Below are positions 1 through 7,366 of a stretch of DNA of 64,000 nucleotides, one piece after another. How positions within the stretch are numbered: the stretch's first letter is position 1; every line of letters begins with the position of its first letter. Source of the stretch: Stenotrophomonas maltophilia (GTDB taxonomy: Bacteria > Pseudomonadota > Gammaproteobacteria > Xanthomonadales > Xanthomonadaceae). The stretch spans positions 1,550,001-1,614,000 of the forward strand of contig NZ_CP037858.1 in assembly GCF_006974125.1 (NCBI RefSeq), written 5' to 3'. A program made the translations under genes and the position numbers. A model generated the notes under the pieces. The model saw only the letters and a program-made list of their open reading frames with translations, was not told the origin of the DNA and made no database searches.

Positions 1-734
1 CGCTGTCGGTGGCCCGTGGCTACGCCGTGTTCGCCAATGGCGGCTCGCGCGTGGATACCTGGCTGATCGACCAGGTCAATGACCGCGACGGCAACCTGGT
101 GTTCAAGGAGAACCCGGCGCTGGCCTGCCGCGACTGCGCCGGCAGCAGCGACCAGCCTGTCAACCAGGTGGTGGACGGTTTCAACTTCGGCGCTCCGGCC
201 CCGAAGGTGGACCCGGCTGCTGCGGCCAAGGCCGAAGCCAGGACCGAAACCCCGGCCGCGCCGGTCAATCCCGATGCCCGCACCGCCCCGCGCGCGATCG
301 ACGCCCGCACCGCCTACCAGCTGGTGTCGATGATGCGCGACGTGGTCCAGCGCGGTACCGGTGCCCAGGCCAAGGTGCTCGGCCGCGAGGACGTGGGCGG
401 CAAGACCGGCTCCACCAACGACCACCGCGACGCCTGGTTCTCCGGCTTCGGCGGCCCGTACGTGACCACCGTGTGGGTGGGCCGCGACGACTTCCGCTCG
501 CTGGGTTACCGCGAATACGGTGGCAAGGCCGCCCTGCCGATCTGGATCGACTACATGCGTACCGCGCTGAAGGACACCCCGATCGCGCAGAACGACCCGC
601 CCAGCGGCATGGTCCAGGCCACCCTCAACGGCGCGACCGAGTGGGTGAAGGTGGAAGACATGGACCGCCTGACCGACTACGACCTGAACCTCAATACGCC
701 GCAGGCCGACGCCGCCGCGTTCGATATCTTCTGA
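1..734 (+). CDS. mrcA: penicillin-binding protein 1A, C-terminal part (5' end outside the window)
   Basis: This is the last roughly 244 residues of a class A penicillin-binding protein, the bifunctional inner-membrane enzyme that polymerises and cross-links peptidoglycan. The reading frame is open from the first bases (codons CTG TCG GTG GCC), so the GTG at 9 is internal and not a start. The transpeptidase KTGST box is visible with its lysine codon at 402, followed by the usual NDHRDAWF and VWVGRDD segments. A proline/alanine-rich insert at about 200-290 separates the conserved blocks. The stop is TGA at 732-734. Family assignment rests on the motifs and is firm; the paralogue name (1A) is inferred from the overall pattern. 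Confidence 0.9.
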   Translation, partial: LSVARGYAVFANGGSRVDTWLIDQVNDRDGNLVFKENPALACRDCAGSSDQPVNQVVDGFNFGAPAPKVDPAAAAKAEARTETPAAPVNPDARTAPRAIDARTAYQLVSMMRDVVQRGTGAQAKVLGREDVGGKTGSTNDHRDAWFSGFGGPYVTTVWVGRDDFRSLGYREYGGKAALPIWIDYMRTALKDTPIAQNDPPSGMVQATLNGATEWVKVEDMDRLTDYDLNLNTPQADAAAFDIF

Positions 735-747
735 GGAAGGATCAGGT

Positions 748-958
748 GGGTGCCAACTGTGGGTTGGCACCGCCGCGGCTCTGGTAGCGGCCAACCTTGG
801 TTGGCGCCGCCTTTGTAGAGCCGAGCCATGCTCGGCTCCGGGCGCCCTCGGTAGAGCAGCCGAGCATGGGCTCGGCTCTACAGGATCAACGGCACCCTTT
901 TGCCGTGGTAGCGGCCAACCTTGGTTGGCGCTCTGTGCCGACCAAGGTCGGCACCTAC
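748..958. repeat. cluster of SMAG/REP-type palindromes (GTAG family)
   Basis: Several short imperfect palindromes fill the gap downstream of mrcA. GTAG-headed units start at 784, 815, 851 and 908, and a related GTGCCAAC...GTTGGCAC hairpin lies at 750-770. The unit at 815 carries CCGAGCCATGCTCGG and the one at 851 has the same arms in the other loop orientation. The pair within 908-958 is head-to-head, GTAG at one end and CTAC at the other. The GTAG start plus a short hairpin matches the SMAG elements described in Stenotrophomonas maltophilia. Confidence 0.8.
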
Positions 959-1041
959 CAGAGCAGCAACATCCGAAATACCCACGCAGATGTCACATCC
1001 GTGCGCTAGTCTGTAGCCAGGTCGCAACAGGGAGTCATCGC

Positions 1042-1686
1042 ATGCATCGCGCCCGTCAGCATGCTGCCAGCCAGACCCGCGAGCGGCGCCACCGCCTCGC
1101 CCACGAAGCCGCCCGCCTGATGGCCGAAGGCGGCATCCGCGACTACCACCAGGCCAAGTTGAAGGCCGCCAGCCGGCTCGGCATCCACGACGATGCCTCC
1201 CTGCCCCGCAATACCGAGATCGAAGACGCCCTGCGCGAGTACCAGCGGCTGTTCTCCGGGCCCCAGCACGACAACGAACTGCAGCGCCGCCGCGAGGCCG
1301 CAATGCGTGCGCTGGAGTTCCTGCACGGCTTCTCCCCGCGCCTGGCCGGCCCGGTGCTGGAGGGCACCGCCGATGCCAACAGCCCCGTGCAGCTGCACCT
1401 GCACAGCGACGACCCGGAAGCCGTACACCGCTTCCTGGAAGACCACCGCATTCCGGCCGAGTCGCGCACGCGACGCCTGCGCCTGGACCGCGAGCGCATC
1501 CTGGACGTACCGGTCTGGGTATTCAGTGCCGAGGAACTGACCTTCGACCTGGCTGTGCTGCCCTACGACGCGTTGCGACAGGCGCCGCTGTCGCCGGTGG
1601 ATGAAAAGCCGATGCGGCGCGCCTCGATCAGCCAGTTGCGGCAACTGCTGGCCGAGGCCGAGATCACCGCCTACATCGGCGGCTGA
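1042..1686 (+). CDS. unassigned 214-residue protein with a degenerate nucleotidyltransferase-like segment
   Basis: The chosen ATG at 1042 follows a GGAG at 1031-1034; upstream codons in the same frame run through SMAG repeats and are unlikely to be translated. No signal peptide or membrane segment is visible. The N-terminal 60 residues are rich in Arg and Ala and look helical. The central stretch around residues 110-135 (GTAD...SPVQLHLHSDDPEAV) resembles the GS/GT...D-strand pattern of nucleotidyltransferase folds, but the metal-binding aspartates are not clearly in place. This is a weak inference. The gene stands alone, between a repeat cluster and a convergent autotransporter gene. Function unknown. 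Confidence 0.75.
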   Translation: MHRARQHAASQTRERRHRLAHEAARLMAEGGIRDYHQAKLKAASRLGIHDDASLPRNTEIEDALREYQRLFSGPQHDNELQRRREAAMRALEFLHGFSPRLAGPVLEGTADANSPVQLHLHSDDPEAVHRFLEDHRIPAESRTRRLRLDRERILDVPVWVFSAEELTFDLAVLPYDALRQAPLSPVDEKPMRRASISQLRQLLAEAEITAYIGG

Positions 1687-1700
1687 CCCCTGGTGCACGA

Positions 1701-4700
1701 TTACCAGTCATAGGCGACGCGAAGCTGTGCATTGGCTTCCCTGTAGCCCTGGTCGCCCCGCATCAGGCCGAAGCCGCCCCAGGCGTTCAGTCCGGAGCGG
1801 AAGGCAATGCGCGCGCCGGCGCTGACTTCATAGCGATCGCGCGCAACGCCTGCGCCCATCGCTTCGCCATCGAACGCAACCTGCGGTGCGGTGCCCTGGC
1901 GGTACCAGTTGGCCGCCAGGTACGGGTTGACGGTTGCACCCGACTCCATGCGCGACTCGGCCTGCAGGCGCAGCCCCAATCGACCAGACAGCCGGTTGGA
2001 CTGCAGCAGGCGCACTTCGGTACCGGTGTGCTCCACATGCGTGCCCATCTGCGAACGGCTGTGGACCAACTGCAGTTCGGGCTGCAGGCTTACTGCGGTG
2101 GAACCCACGCGGCCCACACCGAAGCGGTAGCCCGCTTCCAGCGAGGACTGCCACAGATGGCTGCGATAGCGCTCACGCGCCAGTGCATCGCCACCGACAC
2201 CGTTGCGGAACCGACCGCGCTGTGTCCACGCATCCACATAGGCCGCCTCGGATGCCCAGTTCGCGTAGATACCCACGGCGGCGCCCTGCACGTCGCCCTG
2301 CGCCTGGTAATCGGTCAACACCGACCGCGCCTGGGTTCTGGCACGTGCAGCAGTCAGCATCACGCCCAAACGGGTGCGCGCTGCATCGAATACACCCACG
2401 TCGGCGCCCAGCTGCAGCACGGAATGCTGCGACCGCAGGGACAACTGGTTGTCCACGCCAGGCAGCCGCACCTGCGCGGCCTGCGTGCGGATCCAGCCCT
2501 GCACACCGTCGCCTGTACGAACGCCTCGGTCCTGTGCGCCGTGCTGCAACAGCCGGTCCATGGCGAAGCGGTTGGCCAGATAGGTACCCGCCTCCGGACG
2601 CAGGATGCGTGGCTGCAACCCAGCGCACCCATCGCCTTCAATCACCTCGCAGGGATCAGGCGTTACACCCGGGCCGTCTTCGCACGACGACCCATCCAGG
2701 CCTTCACTGCAGAGTTCCGGCGGCGGCTTCACCGAGCAGCCTGTACCCTGCGGATCGCTCTCGCAGGGGTCGGGCACGGTGGCCAGCGCCGAACGCAGGT
2801 ACCAGCCACCGTCGGCAGGGTCGGCAATGCCGCCTTTGTGCAGGAAATACTCGTAGCGGCCCGCAACGGCACGCCCGGACAGCGAATAGTGCGCGTCCGA
2901 GCTGCCTTCCACCTGGATCAGCTGGATACCGTTCTGCGTCTGTGCGCCCAGCCCGCCCACGTTGTTGACCTGGACCGCCGCATCGCCGCGGGTGCTGCCC
3001 AGCACGTGCAGGAAGTCGGTCGCGGACGCGTCGCCGCCCAGCGCCGCATTGAACACCAGCAGACTGCCATGCGTATCCAGGTCACCGCCCACGACAAGCC
3101 GGTGGAAGCGACCGGCATACCCCTGGGAGAGCTGCACCGCACTGCGATCAAGCGACAGCGATCCGACCCGCGAATCACCGGTCAGCGTCCATTGGCTCTG
3201 CCCGGACAACCTCGCCTGCCCAAGCACGGTACTGCTTCCCTGCCACCGTGATCGACCGGCAAGATCCAGCCGCAGGTCCACGGCGACCGGAATGCCTGCA
3301 GCAAGGTCTTCCGGGGTGATGACGATGTCACCCACCGCGTCCACATCGCCACTGAATTCGAACGTAAACGGTGCAGCGAATGCGGCGTCGACCTGCGCCA
3401 GCACACCATTGCCGCCGGCCAGTCGTGCGCCGTTGCGCGCGGTGAACTGGCGGGCGCTGCGCACCCACAGCGCACCATGGCGCTCGGCCAGCAACGACCC
3501 ACCGTCAATGTCCAGTACGCCGTTGTCATTGATCACCGCCGCCCAGGCACCACGGCCGGTCGTGGTCACATCGGTGCCAGACAGGGACATGCGGCCGGCA
3601 CCGCCGGTCAGCACGCCATAGCTTTTTTCGCCGGACGTGACGATGGAGCCACCAGACAACGCCACCTGGCCACCCAGCCGCGCCACCGCACCGATGCCGC
3701 CTGCGCCACGGGTCTGGATGGCGACCCCATCGGCCTGGATGGACGGCTGGCCACGGCCTGTATCCATCGATGCGTACAGGCCGTGCGAGGACTGCCCAAG
3801 CGTAGTCAATCGCACATCGAACAGGCGGGCGTTGCCTGCACGGTTGTCCAGTGCCACCGCGCGGTCAGCGGACGTGCCGATACTGCCACCGTACATCGCG
3901 AAGTTGGCCGCACCGCCCAGGTGAACCGCCGCAGCAATGCCACCATGGGTGTAGATGTCCACGCCATCCAATCTCGCGTCATCGCCGTCCGTGGCAGAAA
4001 CTGCATGGAAACCGGTCTCGATACGCAGGTTCTCGAGTTCGGCAACGCTGTCGCCCCGCAGCGCGATGCCGCTACTGCGTTCCGAAGATGCGATCAGTTC
4101 CCCCCCGCGCCAGTGCAGCGTGCCGCCATCGACTTCGGCCATCGGCACGACACCGATCGGATCACCAACTGCGTCGATATGGGTATCAACCAGCACCGCG
4201 GTGCCACCGCGTTCCACCAGCAGGCCTTTCGCAGAGGGTCCGGCAATGAGCGAGCTGCCCTGCAGACGCAGGCTGCCGCCACCGGCCACGGCCGCTGCGG
4301 CACTGCCCCAACCGTTGGCGCGCAGCACCGATCGGGTCACCTCAGCAGTGGCGCGCTGCCCGATACGCAGGGCCTCGGAACCGGCGCCGGCCACGGTGAG
4401 CTCACTGTCGTCCACCTGCACCCGTGCACCGCCGGCAGCGATCACCGCCATGGCCGAATTGCCCGTGGTGCTGAGGTGCGCACCCTGCATCAGCAGCGAT
4501 CCGCCATCGACCCGGGCAGCGGCACTGCCAAGGCCGAGAGTGGACACCCGCACACCGGTTCCATCGGCGGCGCGCAGCAGCTCCACCCGCCCGCCCGACG
4601 CCACCGAAATGGCGTCGGACACGCGCCCGTGCTGCGTGCTGACTGCTCCGCCGTGCAGCCGGATCAGGCCATCGGATTCAGCGCGCAGGGCTGCGGCGCC

Positions 4701-4958
4701 CTGCCCGCGGGTAATGACCGACACTGGCGCGGCCGCGTCGATGCGACCGCCGTTGAGTGCGAACAGCGCATGACCCGCCGCCCCTGCCTCACTCGTCTCG
4801 TAGCTGCCTGCAGCGTCGTGCGCGCTGCCATCGGCAATCAACTGCGGCAGCGGCGTGCTGGCAAAGGCGGGAGCAGGCAGCACACAGGCGAAGATCGCCA
4901 TGGCCAGCAGATTGCGGGGAAGAGGCCGTGAAGCTGAATGGCGGGCAGGGACATGCAT
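1701..4958 (-). CDS. classical (type Va) autotransporter, pertactin/AIDA-like passenger with beta-barrel
   Basis: The 1085-residue protein starts at the ATG at 4958, because a typical signal peptide follows directly (residues 1 to about 28, ending APAFA). The frame is open further upstream but lacks such a signal. The passenger is a long run of Gly/Ser/Val-rich short-strand repeats (GG-x-L, SG-x-S) typical of a right-handed beta-helix. A Cys-rich linker at about 2600-2790 carries six cysteines in Pro/Asp/Gly-rich sequence. The PEAGTYLANR motif then introduces a roughly 290-residue C-terminal barrel ending in Tyr-Asp-Trp, the usual outer-membrane terminus. Expected role: surface adhesin or biofilm factor. 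No protease active site was noticed. No good Shine-Dalgarno is visible. It is last in a minus-strand adhesin series. Confidence 0.87.
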   Translation of the reverse strand: MHVPARHSASRPLPRNLLAMAIFACVLPAPAFASTPLPQLIADGSAHDAAGSYETSEAGAAGHALFALNGGRIDAAAPVSVITRGQGAAALRAESDGLIRLHGGAVSTQHGRVSDAISVASGGRVELLRAADGTGVRVSTLGLGSAAARVDGGSLLMQGAHLSTTGNSAMAVIAAGGARVQVDDSELTVAGAGSEALRIGQRATAEVTRSVLRANGWGSAAAAVAGGGSLRLQGSSLIAGPSAKGLLVERGGTAVLVDTHIDAVGDPIGVVPMAEVDGGTLHWRGGELIASSERSSGIALRGDSVAELENLRIETGFHAVSATDGDDARLDGVDIYTHGGIAAAVHLGGAANFAMYGGSIGTSADRAVALDNRAGNARLFDVRLTTLGQSSHGLYASMDTGRGQPSIQADGVAIQTRGAGGIGAVARLGGQVALSGGSIVTSGEKSYGVLTGGAGRMSLSGTDVTTTGRGAWAAVINDNGVLDIDGGSLLAERHGALWVRSARQFTARNGARLAGGNGVLAQVDAAFAAPFTFEFSGDVDAVGDIVITPEDLAAGIPVAVDLRLDLAGRSRWQGSSTVLGQARLSGQSQWTLTGDSRVGSLSLDRSAVQLSQGYAGRFHRLVVGGDLDTHGSLLVFNAALGGDASATDFLHVLGSTRGDAAVQVNNVGGLGAQTQNGIQLIQVEGSSDAHYSLSGRAVAGRYEYFLHKGGIADPADGGWYLRSALATVPDPCESDPQGTGCSVKPPPELCSEGLDGSSCEDGPGVTPDPCEVIEGDGCAGLQPRILRPEAGTYLANRFAMDRLLQHGAQDRGVRTGDGVQGWIRTQAAQVRLPGVDNQLSLRSQHSVLQLGADVGVFDAARTRLGVMLTAARARTQARSVLTDYQAQGDVQGAAVGIYANWASEAAYVDAWTQRGRFRNGVGGDALARERYRSHLWQSSLEAGYRFGVGRVGSTAVSLQPELQLVHSRSQMGTHVEHTGTEVRLLQSNRLSGRLGLRLQAESRMESGATVNPYLAANWYRQGTAPQVAFDGEAMGAGVARDRYEVSAGARIAFRSGLNAWGGFGLMRGDQGYREANAQLRVAYDW

Positions 4959-5098
4959 GGCGGGGAGCCCGGTTGAAAAAAGGAGGGTGCGCAGTGTCCG
5001 TACAGGGCGGGGCCAATGCCATGCAACAAGTTGCAGATTCGCCCTTCCCTCATCACTTCCAGGGGGACCCGCCGCCCACCCTCCCGATGGCCAATGCC

Positions 5099-5848
5099 CT
5101 ACAGCGGCATTCCGCTGCCGGTTGTGGGCCCGGAGCCCAACAGCCACTCCGGCAACCAGGGGGCGGGCGCACGCCTGGGATACTCCGCCATCATCCGCGC
5201 GTGCATGGTCCGAAGATCGTTCAACAACCATGCCTGGTGGTAGATGTCGCTGAACGAATCCGACCAGCCGCTCTTCACCCGCTGGCGTTCGACGCCTTCG
5301 AGACTGGGTACCCGATCAGGTGGGCCATCCAGGATGGGCTGCAGCGCCCGGTTGACGCCCCTGTTTTCCGCTGCGGCCTCGCGCAGCAGGCTGATGTGCG
5401 CCTGCACCCGCGCGCATTGATACGGCACACAGCCATTGGTCGCCTCGATGTAATCGGCGATGTCCGCCAGCAGCGTGGCCTTCAACCGCCATGCAACCTC
5501 GCCATCCAGTACCTGCCGCACCCGCATCGTGCGCAGTGTACTGGCGCGGATGTCCTCCCCGGAGGTGAAGTCCTGGCCCGGCGGGCTGCCGGCGCGGCGC
5601 ACCATCGCGATGCGGAGGATCGCCTCATTGGTGATGCCTTCCACCCGCAAGGCTGCCGCCTGCGGATGCAGCCGCGGGGGTGGCACCGTACTGAACTTCC
5701 AGTAGTACCAGAGCACGAACACCACAACCGCAAAGCACAGCACGTTGGACAACAGCAAGACATCCACGCGCCGGGTGTAGTAGTAATACCGCGCACGCCA
5801 CAGATAGAACGTGCGGTAGCTGATGAATCGACTTGCCCATCGGTACAT
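5099..5848 (-). CDS. single-pass membrane protein of unknown function between two adhesin genes
   Basis: About 249 residues. The ATG at 5848 is preferred because GAGGAG sits six bases before it; an ATG two codons upstream (5854) would touch that Shine-Dalgarno. A Tyr/Arg-rich N-terminus (about residues 1-28, with a run YYYY) is followed by one transmembrane segment at about 29-50. A soluble, probably periplasmic, domain of about 195 residues follows; it contains one CVPYQC pair and no recognised motif. It is co-oriented between the trimeric adhesin and the type Va autotransporter, with 69 bases to the former, so a helper role in adhesin export or regulation is possible. That is inference from position only. 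Confidence 0.7.
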   Translation of the reverse strand: MYRWASRFISYRTFYLWRARYYYYTRRVDVLLLSNVLCFAVVVFVLWYYWKFSTVPPPRLHPQAAALRVEGITNEAILRIAMVRRAGSPPGQDFTSGEDIRASTLRTMRVRQVLDGEVAWRLKATLLADIADYIEATNGCVPYQCARVQAHISLLREAAAENRGVNRALQPILDGPPDRVPSLEGVERQRVKSGWSDSFSDIYHQAWLLNDLRTMHARMMAEYPRRAPAPWLPEWLLGSGPTTGSGMPL

Positions 5849-5917
5849 TGCCATCTCCTCGGCAAGGGCCCCGGCGCGGCGGGGGTCTTTACGCGCACCA
5901 CGCCGGGGCTGCACTGC

Positions 5918-7366
5918 TTACCAGCCGATACCCACACCGACGCCGACGGTGCGTTCGCCACTGTTGGTGAACGCGCCGTTGAGGCTGAAGGTGGCCGAGC
6001 CCTTGTCATTGAGCACACGCTGGTAGCCGACCGCCATGGCCGATTCACCCTCGCTGTAGCCCACGCCCGCGCCCAGGCGGTTGTAGGTGTTCAGGCCCGC
6101 GGTGTTCATCGCCATTGCGCTCTGCGCGCTGCCCATCGCCGCCATCCGGTTGAAGCGCTTGTCCATCTTGTCCAGGCGGCGTTCGACGCTGCTGATGGCG
6201 CCATCGGTGTACTCGTTGGCACGCGCCAGCATCTTCTCCAGCTCGGCGGTATCAACCTGCGCCTTCGGTGCCGGCTCGTCCTTCTTCTTCGGGGAACCCG
6301 CCGGCTGGCCGCCACCCTCGTTGGAGGCAACCTTCGGTGCACCACCGGCTTCGGCCACCGGCGATTCCTCGGTGGCAGGCGGCAGGGTCACCGGCACTTC
6401 GGTCGATGCCAGGCGCTGCGAACGCCCCTGCGGCTGCCCATCCAGACGGCTTTCCAGCCCATCCACGCGGCCGTTGAGCTGCTGCTGCATGGCATGCAGC
6501 TGGCCACCATTGACCGCATCACGGCTGCCCGCCGCGATCAGGCCGTTGGCCACGTTGGAAATGACCATGCCCTGTGCACCGGCCAGCGTCAGCTGACCGA
6601 TGCCGTCGGTGCGGCTGGTGGGCGTGTCCTGGAACACCGAGCGCAACTGGCCTTCCACGCGATCCATGCGCGAACCGGTGGACGTGACGGCGCCGTCGAG
6701 CATACTCAGAGCATCGCCTACATTCGTATGAGCGCCGCCTTGGACCTTAAAGGAGGGGGAGACAACATTCCCTTGCTTGTCCAGCGTAGCGCCACCACCA
6801 AACAATGCCAGAGAATCGCGCAACTGACCTGCTGTAGCCGCGTCATAAGAAGCTACGCCACTTGCAACGTTCGTCAACCTGCGCAAATTGGTACGGCTAC
6901 CAATCGAAAACTCATTGGAGCGCAGCGCTTCAGAACCTGCACCAATAGCTACGGAGTTCTCCGCACCAGCGAAGACCCAAGCTCGATCCCCTATTGCCAT
7001 GCTTCGGGAACCGTCCGCCCTTGCCCTTGAGCCGATTGCTACCCCGCCTTCATTTCCGCCTGCCACCGATGAAGACTGACCGAGAGCCACTGAATTTTCT
7101 GCATAAGCCTGAGCAAAGTGTCCAACGGCCGTGCCACCTGCACCATTCACGCTCGCTGAGGCGTACTCGCCAACTGCTACCGCGCGATCACCGATCTTCG
7201 CATGAGAATTGCTTTCATACTTGGAGCTAACGGCGACTCCCCCTGAAGACTTTTCAAGATCGGATACGCGCTCATTGGTTGCAAAGAGCTGTGAACCAGT
7301 TACAGCATCCGAGCTTGTACTGGAAACCTGCCCTTGCGCAACATCAGTCAATCGAGCCCCCCCCAA
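5918..7366 (-). CDS. trimeric autotransporter adhesin, C-terminal stalk and YadA-type anchor (out of frame with its N-terminal part)
   Basis: This frame encodes about 480 residues. It begins at a non-credible TTG inside a G8 run and continues directly into GGARLTDVAQG, which matches an internal motif of the upstream half. Low-GC head repeats (7200 to about 6900) come next, then a neck/stalk and a Pro/Lys-rich segment near 6250-6300. A coiled coil near 6150-6240 leads into the roughly 90-residue YadA_anchor beta-barrel ending GVGIGW. It has no signal peptide or ribosome-binding site, so it is almost certainly the 3' part of the gene starting at 11165, separated by one base in the G tract. Alone it would not be made or exported. 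Confidence 0.85.
   Translation of the reverse strand: MGGARLTDVAQGQVSSTSSDAVTGSQLFATNERVSDLEKSSGGVAVSSKYESNSHAKIGDRAVAVGEYASASVNGAGGTAVGHFAQAYAENSVALGQSSSVAGGNEGGVAIGSRARADGSRSMAIGDRAWVFAGAENSVAIGAGSEALRSNEFSIGSRTNLRRLTNVASGVASYDAATAGQLRDSLALFGGGATLDKQGNVVSPSFKVQGGAHTNVGDALSMLDGAVTSTGSRMDRVEGQLRSVFQDTPTSRTDGIGQLTLAGAQGMVISNVANGLIAAGSRDAVNGGQLHAMQQQLNGRVDGLESRLDGQPQGRSQRLASTEVPVTLPPATEESPVAEAGGAPKVASNEGGGQPAGSPKKKDEPAPKAQVDTAELEKMLARANEYTDGAISSVERRLDKMDKRFNRMAAMGSAQSAMAMNTAGLNTYNRLGAGVGYSEGESAMAVGYQRVLNDKGSATFSLNGAFTNSGERTVGVGVGIGW

Noticed and set aside
4757-7030. Plus-strand open frame of about 757 codons across the adhesin region
   Set aside because: His/Arg/Ala-rich composition, runs through two convincing minus-strand genes, no domain seen.
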